A stretch of 35,000 nt of DNA from Sphaeroforma sirkka. Taxonomy: Eukaryota; Opisthokonta; Ichthyosporea; Ichthyophonida. Position 1 is the first letter of the stretch, and each line of letters begins with the position of its first letter. Under the pieces are notes generated by a model. That model was not told the origin of the DNA and made no database searches. It saw only the letters and a list, made by a program, of their open reading frames with translations. Location: NCBI GenBank assembly GCA_001586965.3, contig LUCW03001443.1, positions 40,001 through 75,000 on the forward strand, read 5' to 3'. Positions 22,885-33,003 of this stretch are shown piece by piece. A program made the translations under genes and the position numbers.

Positions 22885-23699
22885 TGTTAAACGAAAGACA
22901 ATAGCTGGCAGCAGTGGTGAAGCGGAACACATTGCGGCGGCAGAATCCACAAAAAAAAAAAGCTAGGATCCGTAATATACTGGAAAGTACGAAAAACATA
23001 TTACAAGCACCCACTATAGACATCCAATCTCCTATATGGGTGGCATTGGGCACAGGCACGCTCAAGGGTCTCGAATACATTGAGACAAAATAACACTACA
23101 TATGTGACTGCGCCCGAAGAACCCATTGCGGCGGCAGAACCCACAAGAAAACGCTGCTTGGATCCGTAATATACTGGAAAGCATGAAGAACAGATTACAA
23201 GCACCCACTATATGTCATATAGACAACCAATCTGCTATTTGGATAGCATTGGGCACAGGCACGCCCATGGGTCTCAAATACATTGAGACAAAATAACACT
23301 ACATATGTGATTGCGCCCGAAGGAACCAGTGCGGCGGCAGAACCCGCAAGAAACATCGCTTGGATCCGTAATATACTGGAAAGTACGAGAAACATATTAC
23401 AAGCACCCACTATATTACATATAGACAACCAATCTGCTGTATGGGTAGCATTGGGCACAGGTACGCCCAAGGGTCTCAAATACATGGAGACCAACGAACA
23501 TTACATATGTGTCTGCGCCCGAAGAAACGTCATCAACATCCGCTACATTTCAACGCACAACAATCCCGCGGATATACTGACGAAAAGCTTATTCCGCTCA
23601 AAACACGAACATTTCAGTGCGATGTTATTACATGCACCCGACGATTATTTCGCCACGGCTCACTCTATTCGTTTACTATGCATACGTTGTATACAATAA
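22885..23699 (+). pseudogene. Copia-type RNase H with triplicated core
   Basis: SSGEAEHIAAAEST (about 22907-22950) is the SSTEAEY-x-A-x-x-A motif that opens copia RNase H. The final copy reads HIDNQSAVWVALG, ETNEHYICVCARR, then VINIRYISTHNNPADILTKSL, matching DNQSAI, HIxxxxHFIR and the H-x-x-x-xQxADxxTK end of the family. This domain degrades the RNA strand during cDNA synthesis. The central 195-205 bp is present three times in tandem and copies 1 and 2 end at a stop after IETK, so only copy 3 connects to the C-terminus. The last frame closes at 23699, just before the purine-rich tract and 3' LTR. Confidence 0.85.
22921..23521 (+). repeat. Triplicated segment of about 194-203 bp in copia RNase H
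   Basis: Anchor GCGGCGGCAGAA occurs at about 22934, 23128 and 23331. All three copies share GGATCCGTAATATACTGGAA, ACAAGCACCCACTATA and GCATTGGGCACAGG. Copies 1 and 2 share the variant ACATTGAGACAAAATAACAC where copy 3 reads ACATGGAGACCAACGAACAT, so copies 1 and 2 are sisters with respect to that block. Confidence 0.95.
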
Positions 23700-23725
23700 A
23701 GGTATAAGCGTATCAGAGTTTAGCT

Positions 23726-23741
23726 TCAAGGGAAGGGGGAA
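23726..23741 (+). promoter_or_regulatory. Polypurine tract before 3' LTR
   Basis: A purine run AAGGGAAGGGGGAA lies immediately before the 3' LTR. In LTR elements such a tract primes plus-strand DNA synthesis. Its position directly between the RNase H stop and the LTR supports this reading. Confidence 0.7.
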
Positions 23742-23743
23742 TA

Positions 23744-23923
23744 GTCGGAAATACTCCCTCTAAATGAACCTATGCCCTAACACATGACCCACGTGTCCGT
23801 AACTCTAGTCACACGGTATAAACGGATATTAACACTTAGTCACGACATATAAAATAAGCCTGACATCAACAAAATAAAACTAGTTATTTGGATTAAGAAC
23901 TTTATTTCATATTTGGCTTCTAA
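23744..23923 (+). repeat. 3' LTR of copia-like element
   Basis: It matches the 5' LTR over its length with many substitutions. It keeps the TATAAAC box (23817) and the AATAAA signal (23873-23878), but the palindrome of the 5' copy is decayed (ACACATGACCCACGTGT). The divergence between LTRs shows long residence in the genome. Confidence 0.82.
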
Positions 23924-23929
23924 TTTAGG

Positions 23930-24360
23930 CCCAGCAAAAACACTATCAACCAGAAGAACAACATGCGCTCATCCAGTAGAAATATTAACTGTGAGTTCGC
24001 TCTTACACAATAGTAGTGCCCAGATACCTTACATTATAGAGTACAAAGGGTTTGGACGGGAAGCACCATTAGTAGCGACCTGTCTCAAGTATTTGTCTTA
24101 TTCAACAGTATGTAATAAAACGTCGTCTTATACTTTCCCGTCTCAGATAAAGAGTATGGAAAACAATGTATACGAATGCAACTGATTGTTTATGGCGTTC
24201 GTCTATGTTGTAGTATATTTTATGCGTGGTGTGATATATATACAATTAGACTAACTACACTCTCAGATGATATCAGTGAGTGTATATATTGCATGGCGGG
24301 TGTAAGTGATGGCTAGGATATTGATGAATGATTGGATATAGTCCTAGCTTTGTAACCAGT
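23930..24360. other. Spacer with no confirmed gene
   Basis: A 90-codon plus frame at 23913-24185 starts inside the LTR and has no recognisable family features, so I do not call it a gene. Nothing else stands out. Confidence 0.4.
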
Positions 24361-24362
24361 CA

Positions 24363-24989
24363 CTATTTCTTATTGTCTTCCAGAATAAAGCATCGCTTAT
24401 GTGGACTGTATATTTTTGACACCAGTTGCCCTATACTGTCACCTTTTTCATGTTCGCCCTCTAAAAATTCTGTCGATGCCTTTGTGCCATCTACAATGCA
24501 AGTATGCTCCATGACCCTTCCGCCGACAACGTTTAGATAAGGTAGTTCGTATAAACACACATGAGTTTGTCTATTTCGAGCATATCATACTGTTTTATGA
24601 TTCGTTTATAAGACTCAAACTTCATCATTGCGTTGCCATTGACTGGCTGCTGCTCATACACTGTTGCGATAACTTCACTTTGTTTCACCAACATAACCAA
24701 AGGCTGGGATTAGCTGACTGGTTCTTGCAGGTAACATGCGTTCAAAAACACACTCCAATTCACTATTGGTTGTTGACGTAAACCTTACGGTTTGCGAGAT
24801 GTCTCGCCTTCCCGTTTCTGACCTTGTGATAATATTTTATGGCTGCCAAACGGAAAAATGATCCTTCATGCCGCCTCGCAAACGACCAGTACCACTGCTG
24901 CACGCATCGACCGCATACAACATAGTCTCATCATGATACTGAAGCGTTCTGCTACCAACATCAATAGAAATGACATCAGAATTCGAGCG
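24363..24989 (-). pseudogene. Possible split or degraded minus-strand gene, family unknown
   Basis: Three minus-strand pieces read like real protein rather than AT-rich noise. 24989-24838 contains RSNSDVISIDVGSRT and DACSSGTGRLRGGMKDHFSV before a TAA. 24703-24533 follows CAG and contains VMLVKQSEVIATVYEQQ and KFESYKRIIKQYDMLEIDKL. 24560-24363 contains NVVGGRVMEHTCIVDGT and TEFLEGEHEKGDSIGQLV and ends in a stop. The last two overlap in different frames with no obvious intron between them, which suggests a frameshift. A further 69-codon minus frame lies upstream at 25158-25367. I recognise no family. Confidence 0.35.
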
Positions 24990-24999
24990 TTAATTTTTC

Positions 25000-25885
25000 A
25001 CACCAGTTTTGTCAGCGTAGGCGAGTTTCGTAAAACAAAACAGTCGATAACACGCAAAAAAGGTACCTTCAGTTACATCATATACTCAGCATATCTTTAT
25101 CTTATACGTAACAGTCATAAACGTGCAAATATATTATCATGCAAAAAGATAATTAGACTAAACTAAAGTAAATCGACTATCAAGCTTGCACACACGAGAT
25201 TCAAGTTGACGTGCAGTACATGTCGCTGCAAGTATTGTAGATATATTACTATCAGAACAAGCAATTACCCAATCGATGCATGAATCCGAAATATGAATAG
25301 TCTGGGAAGTACTTGTCGTCACCGAGGTACTGATAAGTAAAAATGAGTACAATTTCCAATACGACATACCGGATAAATGTACAACGACATCATCAAATAG
25401 TCAGGTAGATGATAGCAGTGTCTGGATCTGATTAGCTGAAGTCAATCATAATCAAACCAATTGATTAGCACCACATTGGCAATATATCAGGACTACCAAT
25501 ATCTGGCCTTTAAATATTGCTCAATAATCTGGCTCCAACTGTTGGAATAAACTATATGAAAACTGGCAAGTCCATCATTATAGTAAACTGAAACATACGT
25601 CGTGATGTGTTTCTAAGCGGGATAAGGGCTATCACTCGTTTCAATTCGGTGTAGTAAGTTTCTTAAAAAAAATAAAAAGCAGACTGATTACAAAAATGAA
25701 GAACCTTAACCTTGACATGTTTAATCTGGATAGTGGTCAAAAGTAGCCTCCCACTTGCCTCCCTTCGAACTTATAGATACAGGTGCTCCTAAACAAACAA
25801 ACTGCAAAAACAGATACTTGGGTGCAACACCAACTTTGTGTCCGTTAATTAAGTTGAATGATAATTAAAAATTAGGTAAAAAGTA
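25000..25885. other. AT-rich spacer upstream of tRNA-Gly
   Basis: Nothing firm. Frames at 24858-25166 (+) and 25158-25367 (-) are open, but their composition is low-complexity (Ser/Thr/Ile or Lys/Arg) and no motif is visible. Confidence 0.4.
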
Positions 25886-25888
25886 AAA

Positions 25889-25959
25889 GTCCAACTGGTG
25901 TAGTGGTAACATAGATGATTTCCATTCATCTGCCATGGGTTCGATTCCCGTGTTGGAGA
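25889..25959 (+). tRNA. tRNA-Gly(UCC)
   Basis: Identical over all 71 nt to the minus-strand copy at 16321-16391: anticodon loop TTTCCAT, T arm ATGGG-TTCGATT-CCCGT, discriminator A. TTTT at 25961-25964 is the Pol III terminator. Position 1:72 is G-G here too, while 2:71 to 7:66 pair. Flanking sequence differs from the other copy, so the identity is confined to the gene. Confidence 0.93.
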
Positions 25960-26277
25960 TGTTTTAGCTCCATAAAAGCAAATATTTTTCCACAAAGGAA
26001 TTAAACTATTGCGAACAGCCACCTAATAATCCTGCCATTAGCTAGCGTATACATAGCTTGAGTTGGTATATTCAAAAGCTTTTTCGTATAGGTACAGGTT
26101 GGCAAGATGACAGATAAGCGCATATACTGCGTTGTAGAGTAGGCTGACGGTGTGAACGACTTCACGATATATCACGCACATTCCTCCACGGAACACTAAA
26201 AAAACCGACTACATTGATAATTCGTAAGAAACAAGATAAAAGATAAAAAAAACCTATGAAATTGGAAATAGTTAAAT

Positions 26278-26349
26278 TTACCCATCGGGGAATCGAACCC
26301 CGCCCTCAAGCGTGAGAAGCTTATATCCTAGCCGATAGACGAATGGGTG
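26278..26349 (-). tRNA. tRNA-Glu(CUC), copy 2
   Basis: Same body as 17123-17194 with anticodon CTC. Position 1:72 is C-A, as in that copy. The trailing sequence has only TTT before AAC, so its Pol III terminator is weaker than in the other copies. It faces the tRNA-Gly at 25889-25959 convergently. Confidence 0.92.
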
Positions 26350-26421
26350 TACGTCAGTGTTTTCATATTAAGTTCCATATTCATCTCAACATGGTGATAG
26401 TAAACTCACAAATTTAAAAAA

Positions 26422-26493
26422 TTACCCATCGGGGAATCGAACCCCGCCCTCAAGCGTGAGAAGCTTATATCCTAGCCGATAGACGAATGGGTA
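26422..26493 (-). tRNA. tRNA-Glu(CUC), copy 3
   Basis: Same body as the other two Glu genes, 72 bp upstream of copy 2 on the same strand. This copy has T at position 1, giving a proper T-A closing pair. A T6 run follows as terminator. The differing position 1 among otherwise identical genes is a useful marker. Confidence 0.94.
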
Positions 26494-26499
26494 CACAGT

Positions 26500-27740
26500 G
26501 AATTTCAAAATAAAATCATATTGACACATTTGTCGATTGTGAAAACGAGTCAATTATCTCGCTGGTCCGCTTGATGGCTTGATTAATGAACATGTATCTA
26601 TATGGTGAATTAATAATAACATGCGGTGCCGATAAGGTTAGATAACTGCAAATATTTCTATTCCAATAAACGGTTGGATTTCACGTACAGTGAAAAACGT
26701 TTATATACGGGATCCACCGAATTTTAAAGCCAAACAATAAGCAAATCGGATATTATGAGTTATATTATACATCGCCTGTAGGAAGCTGTCCAGAACATCC
26801 ACATCAAGTACTCTAATACGAGCCTGATCAAGCAAATGATCGGTGTTTTATAGTGATTTTTTTATCCAAGGGTAACGCACATTGACCATTCAACCACTGC
26901 AGATAAGAGACAAATTTACTCAATACCGGTTGAACAGCTACAGATATTATGACCACCTTGCCTTTAAGGATGCGATTCTGAGTAAATCCTTAGCAACTAT
27001 ATCGTGAGATATGATTTGAGTGGTGTTGATATAGTGTAGTATTGTCGTCTGTAATTCTAGCAGAAGTGGCAACCACATGCACTTTAGCATTTCACAATTT
27101 CATTTGACAAGGCACAGTATTGATCATATATTGAAATTTTATCTATCAATCTAACGCAATGTGTCCGTACTTAAGACCACCCTTTAGTGTGACTTGCAAC
27201 AAATATCACATATTCTGTCCTGTTAGTGAGACTCACAAGCAACACCAATTATGCACTGTTGATTCGAAGTACGACATTGGACAACATAACCCGTGGTTGA
27301 AGGTTATCGGAGTGTAGGCAACTCATCCCTTCGAGAAATTTGCACATAGTTATACAATACTCTAATTTATAGCTATCCGATGTGTTGGAGGTGGAGTAGT
27401 GCCTGATAGCAAAACAAGAATAAATATTCGATGCTGCACTGTATGGAGCACATGTTCTATTCTCTGTGGTGTGTATAACATCATTGTAGAAGGTGTGAAT
27501 ATCTTTTTTTTAGACAAAATATTGTATACTTGTTGTTCTAACAAAGCGAACAATATGTGCTGATGTTCTCGTGCAATGATAGGGTATCTTTTAATATAAT
27601 TCTGGCACAATGTGCAATAAGGACTGAGATTCTTGTTGTGTAGTGATGTGATGGTGTATCCTCTTTCACGATTTTTTAAAGGAATATTCAAGATCGACAT
27701 ACAAAAATATAACAGCGATTCATATGAAACATGGTGGAAT
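26500..27740. other. AT-rich spacer
   Basis: A 133-codon minus frame at 27362-27763 is the longest open stretch. It is rich in Tyr, His, Ile and Thr and has no motif or splice-supported neighbours, so I leave it uncalled. No RNA gene is visible beyond the tRNAs. Confidence 0.4.
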
Positions 27741-27741
27741 G

Positions 27742-28345
27742 AGCACGGACACAACACTACCATAATCGTACCTCTTATCGAGAAGACGAGCAGGGTGATG
27801 ACCGTCTACATTTCCTGCCCTGTACTACAACATAAAATGCTCAATCACAGACCTTTGCTATGACCAACTGTATCAGCTTGAGAAGTGCTCGCGAGACCGA
27901 CACGCGTTCGTCTATTATAAAAAAAGTCAACTAAAGCTTACATACTCTAGAATCTACATAAGCACGAATCAACATGGTAATTGGGCATGCAGCTGATGAC
28001 ACCAGCATACAACTGTCTTATGTATAGCCCCAGCCACAGTTGGAAAGATGACCATAGTAGTACCTCATATCGAAAGAATAAGCAGGATGATGGTCGTCTA
28101 CGTTTCCAGCCTTTTATTTAGATATAAACTCTCTATCACAGATCTTTGCTGTGATTATGACGGTTGCTTCACACGCAACAGTTCGGAGGTTTTGTTATCA
28201 GTTTGAGAAATACTCGCGAGAAGGACATGCATTTGTCTATTCTGAAAAGGTCAACTGCTACCAAGCTTACCTATATTTGTAAATCAGCATACGCCCGGGC
28301 AGGGAACTGATAGCGGTAAACACCGGCATACAACTGCTATAAATG
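27742..28345. repeat. Diverged tandem duplication, about 300 bp x 2
   Basis: Copy 1 (about 27742-28035) and copy 2 (about 28043-28345) share in order AC(C)ATA(AT/GT)...GTACCTC-TATCGA, CAGG(G/A)TGATG, CGTCTAC-TTTCC, ATCACAGA-CTTTGCT, TCGCGAGA, TTTGTCTATT, AAAGTCAACT, CAGCATACAACTG. Copy 2 carries an extra segment of about 30 bp (around 28155-28190). No coding or RNA-gene signal is seen. Confidence 0.8.
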
Positions 28346-28349
28346 CAGG

Positions 28350-29130
28350 TCCAGTGCGCCAGAAAACACATGTCGGTGATAAGTGGAGAACGAGTGACTC
28401 AAATTGGTTGAGATGAACACCCAAACTATCGACTATTGCTGAATTAGGATATACAGGTGCACAATTGCAACGATGGCGAGAACAGGAATACTTTTCTGAG
28501 CTTTATTGAATCGTGATGACATATACATTTTAGTTGACCAACATACTCTGAGGAGCACGCCGGATAAAAGGCTAGCCTAGCATGCGTGGTCATACACGCA
28601 CCTGATAGATCCAACTTTACAAACGAAAACGGAAATCGACCATTTCATTGGTAAGGCTATATCAAAATAACAAACGAATTCGAAATAAGCATGCCTGTCA
28701 ATACAAACGTAGTGCTACACACATATACAACCACTATAAAGGATACTTTCATCATATTTATTTACATTCTATTCATTTCATAATATGTGCATATGTTAAC
28801 AATTGCATACAACTATACATAGTGTCTTGATAAAGATGCTATGTATTCCTTTTCACATACAAGAAAATACAATATCTATTGCAGTTCAGACTGAAATGAG
28901 TAAAAGCACGAATAATCATTCAGAATATAAAAATATAAAATTTAAAGATCCTAAAACATGTGATACAAGCTTATGGGTTTACATGGGTAGCTGCATGTAC
29001 CACTTTTTAAGTGTTCCGGTATAGATAGTGAACAGAATTCCACATCGTTGTACACTCCTAGTACGTCTGGTCACGCAGGTTGGGCAGCAATGTGTGCGCA
29101 TGTTAGTGCGTCGATCTTCTTGTCAGTATA
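28350..29130. other. Spacer with no recognised gene
   Basis: Short plus frames at 28648-28830 and 28803-29024 have no recognisable features. I see no RNA genes or repeats. Confidence 0.4.
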
Positions 29131-29755
29131 GTGAGTTTCGGCTTTCCACGTAAAAGTATTAACGGAGTAAGTAAGGTATTGAGAAGGCCTTACTATGATA
29201 AATACACTATTGGCGCGACGAGTCACATAAACATGTTAACTCACATTAAAAAATTAGCACAGTATTTCAAAGGCAACCCCAAGATTGATATGAGGTCGAT
29301 CCAGATTGCGTCTACAGTAGGCTGTCTGTTCAATGGTATTCGGTTCATAAAAGACGTATCCAATTACCTCTATTGTGTGCGCCTCCGAGACAGATCACGC
29401 TTCTCCTCCATGGGTATAAGGACAGACTGCACACACACATAGCTGGCAATCAATTGCAAACGGTGGGTATCAATGTCCACCCGCTCATACAATGACTTCA
29501 GAAGGAACGGAAGGTTTTTTACAGCCAAATTGGCAGGATTGGACCACGAGTCTTTGTCTTGCTTCGCCTCCGCGCGACAAACTCCATGTGACACCACGAT
29601 TGAAAACACTACCAGCTAATGAACCATGGAAGCGATATCAGTACAATGGCGCGCACACTATTTGCAATTTCCATAGACGCAATCACCCAACAAATGGACA
29701 CAGCAGATTGACGCAGCGAGCTCCAAAGATATTTAGCGGGCTATGATCCGCAAGT
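29131..29755 (+). pseudogene. Unassigned possible coding relic
   Basis: The plus frame 29131-29442 is open for 103 codons, though it has no ATG at its start, and has balanced composition: RKSINGVSKVLRRPYYDK, HIKKLAQYFKGNPKIDMRS, NYLYCVRLRDRSRF. After its TAG the same frame continues open for about 60 codons (RSYNDFRRNGRFFTAKL, ESLSCFASARQTPCD). A piece in another frame follows near 29655-29755 (ARTLFAISIDAITQQMD, RYLAGYDPQVLLQSKPWIAC). It might be a decayed mobile-element or exon sequence. I cannot name a family. Confidence 0.3.
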
Positions 29756-29946
29756 GCTATTACAAAGCAAACCTTGGATCGCTTGCTGAACCGAACCGAA
29801 CACAGGCATGTGTTTCTTTGCTGTACAGTTACCTCGCGAGAAATCGCATCCCCATTCAATTGTTGGCCATAAAAAATGCAGATCTCATACTGATCTGAAT
29901 AGAGTAGGATCCTTTTGATATCGTGTTCGTCAACGCAACGTACCCT

Positions 29947-32900
29947 TCAGTCTACCCACTTTTCTAGCCTGATATGGTGAGCATGTATGTCACCACTGGC
30001 GAAAAATGATATTGCGCAGTTCCATCGATCAAAGCATCGTTGCGTGCCAGTTATCTGACATAGAACATTGGGCGGGCATTGCTCGATCTGAAAAAGTGAA
30101 TGCTTTTCACACCAGCTGGCGAAAAAAACCGCCTGATCGTCGTCGAGTATACCCATATCCAGTGTATTTTCTAACTGTCTATGAAAGCTGCAAAAAATAA
30201 AAAAAGATAAACTGAGAGTCAATGAAAGACACAAATATTCCAATATCCAGAACGATGAAGCACACGAGTACATGCATATAACAGACTTGGGAAGTCTATG
30301 CGGTCAGAACGATAAAGGACAATGTGCAAGCATAACTATTCTCGAACTTTACAAAAATCTTTGTAAAGAACCCTAGGGGCTAGCGCACATCTATAAGACG
30401 ACTAATATCAGTGCTACCATTGAGATATAAGCACATAAACATTTTAAAATCATAAAAAACAATATAGAACTAGAAAAAGAGATACGCCATCCATGTTGCT
30501 ACAGTGCCTACCTGGCATGGAACGCAAGTAGAGGCTCGGCTTTGCCTCCGAAAAATCCACCAGCCATGGTAGTCTTGTGTCTCGCAAATTTGGATCGCAA
30601 ATCAGCACAGTCATTCGCGTCAGGCTCATCAGCTTGCAAGATGAACACCTGATACGGAGACACATACTGTGTTCGGACGGAGCGCATGTTTAATAACTAT
30701 AAAAAGCAATGGAGGCGGAAAATGCGGCAGGTGACGTAAAGCAATGACACAAAAAACAGTTTAAATGTGTCCTATCAACTCTGCCGAAATGGATTCTCTT
30801 TAATCCAACCACACACGTCGGACAGAAAAAATAATGTGAATAGAATACAAGCTCCAACAAGGCCAGCCTATAGACAGGCAATACCGCAATCCTCACAGAA
30901 AGGAATACGAGTCATCTGACTCACCTTTTTATCTAAATGTACAATCGCACAAGCTAGCATATACTTACTTTTCTCACTTTCTCTGGATCTGGCCAAACAT
31001 CATCCTCGAAATCTGGCATTCGGCGACCGTGACCATACCCGCCGTCCAGCCAGAAGAAGAAATCGGATGAAAATGGATTGGCAAGTACTGTTTCCTGCAC
31101 ACTCACCAATTCGTTATGTGAAAATATGAGATAAAAATATCACCCTGCATTTAGATAGCAAATCCAAGCTGGGTAACCGTCGCAGTGGTTTGACGCAAAA
31201 GCGCAACAAACACCGTATGTACCTGCAAATAATCTATTTTCTTGTACATCGTCACCCCATAAGCAGCCATCTGCATCTCGGGCCTACCAGGTCGCATAAC
31301 GCTCGAGATGTACTCCTCATCGTCTAGGACCTTCTGAATTTTATCGAGCATTTCATACCCCTAAGCAGAAAAAATACCCGAACAATTAACTATAACTAGG
31401 AGATTAACCATTAACACGTGCATCATTAGTGTGTGGTACTGCAGATACTGATAAGCAGCACAAAGTACTTCAGCAAACAGCACTAGTGCAGGAACGTATT
31501 GGACTGTCTGAATTTGGGTATGCATACTAATAGAAAAAAAATCCATCCGGTGCCTCAACAGGTGAGCAAAAGTTTTCAACTAACCTGGAGTATATCATCA
31601 ACGATATGAACCACTGTATTGTGCGCCTCCCTGTGAGACCACACTAGAGGCTCTGTTTCTGATTCGATATAGATGACTAAACATGTTTTCAATGCCAGAA
31701 CATCAAGGAACCATGTCTGGTATTTGTCGAAGCCTCGAGATTGAAACTTTTCTTCCATTTGTTCTTCATGTCCTGGTTTGTATTTTCCCTGAATTAAGTG
31801 TAGAAGGAATACTTTTAAGAGTAGAAAACCTTAATATGACTACAGGCATACAAAATCAACGCAATTATAGCATCGCATGCCAACACAGAAATAGACATTC
31901 ACATACCAGGTCAAATAGAGCAGTAACCAGGGTGACCTCACAGGGGTGTAGATTTAGTTGCGTAGTCGACGGTAACACTTCCGGCAATTGATCCTTCACG
32001 ACACAGTGTGTTAGAACCGGACAACGAGAATGAGAAAAACTACTCAGCGCTGGTTTATGTAGAAGTTTCAGATACCAATGGATGTCCATGCGACTTCCAC
32101 GTACGTACAATTGGAAAAATGGCAAAATATCAACTACTTGTATCAATCGGATGCTTGAACTTCCAATATGTAGAACTGCACGCTATTCGCTTGTGGTGTA
32201 ATCACTTAATCGTGTCGCCATTTATGGGTTCATCATGCAAATCCACAAAAAATCTTGTTAGTCAATGCGAAAGGACCTTCCATACCACTTACCTCGTCAT
32301 CCAGTATCTCGATCGCTTCCTCCACACTTTCGCCCCCTGGAGATCAAAGATATCGCATTTGAGTGTCAGAGACAGTGTTGATCAGACTGCTCATTTCCAA
32401 ATAATAGTTTATTGAGAATGTACAGCAAATTCGAGGTTCACGCGTACTCAATCAATGTATGGGTACGTATATATATAATAAACAATTCGAGTGTGGATAG
32501 GAAAGCTCATAACTTGAAACACCTTGTCCATTGTTATTGTTCCTGGTTCCATGACGGACAGAGTGCTTCTTTTTTGACAACTTCCGCGAGTTCTCCAATT
32601 CGTCGAATTCGGCAAGAGCCAGATAATCTTCGCAAGATTCGGTGGTAGACATGAGTAGAGGATCTTTGCACAGCGGACCCACACCGGTGAACTGTCATAT
32701 TGCATAGAGATGAAAAGAATTGTGGATAACTCTATTTGAATGCAGAACCACAACGCCGCCTGGCGGAGTCGCACGAAAAAATGAGATGTGAATTGTTGCC
32801 GATGGCAAAATGGATAGGACATATGCCTCTGGAGAGAATGTGAAAATATGCAGATACATAAAGAAAAATTATAAATGTCATACCTGTACCACGTTCAAGG

Positions 32901-33003
32901 GAGGCCTACAATCCAGCAAGAAGTCGAACTGCCACAGTATTAGAAAGGCTATGCACAGTAAGCACATCAGCATAGCAAAGGGGTGCGTATACACTTTCGA
33001 CAT
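29947..33003 (-). CDS. HtrL/YibB-family type II membrane protein (putative Golgi glycosyltransferase-like), 9 exons
   Basis: Exons (5' to 3'): 33003-32884, 32691-32523, 32336-32293, 31993-31907, 31788-31585, 31360-31223, 31094-30969, 30648-30512 and 30187-29947. They total 1266 nt (421 aa plus stop) and all phases match at GT-AG borders. A short N-terminus (MSKVYTHP) precedes one membrane helix (MLMCLLCIAFLILWQFDFLL). A hydrophilic stem follows (LAEFDELENSRKLSKKK, RNNNNGQ), then a domain of about 310 aa. Its landmarks, VTLVTALFDLGK, LVIYIESETEP, NPFSSDFFFWLDGGYGHG, TTMAGGFFGGKAEPLL and ILDDDQAVFF, follow the HtrL/YibB family order. Topology resembles Golgi glycosyltransferases. The family's enzymatic role is not firmly established. 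The start is uncertain: the frame is open upstream and an upstream exon can join in phase at 33043. Confidence 0.82.

Larger units (their letters stand above)
17253..23923 (+). mobile_element. Decayed copia-like LTR retrotransposon with extra DLFAS-type RNase H segment
   Basis: Two related LTRs of about 180 bp flank a plus-strand coding region with gag-like, protease-like, DLFAS-type RNase H, integrase, RT and RNase H segments. Integrase before RT, plus the RT and RNase H signatures, place it in Ty1/copia. All coding segments are frameshifted or interrupted and the LTRs differ at many positions, so it is old and inactive. Inside, at least four tandem duplications are visible (45, 76, about 184 and about 200 bp) and a (TA)n run interrupts the RT. 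It starts just downstream of tRNA-Glu; I could not define a target-site duplication. Confidence 0.85.

Noticed and set aside
27362..27763. 133-codon minus frame
   Set aside because: No motif, skewed composition, and overlap with the 300-bp direct repeat; not enough for a gene call.
31361..31579. Extra exon of the HtrL/YibB gene between 31585 and 31360
   Set aside because: Exons 31788-31585 and 31360-31223 join directly in phase 0 with a natural family alignment; the frame in between is intronic and adds no family sequence.
32452..32522. Continuation of the stem exon past 32523
   Set aside because: Splicing at the GTGTTT donor gives phase 1, which the next exon (32336) requires; reading on gives a Tyr/Pro tail and loses the downstream domain.
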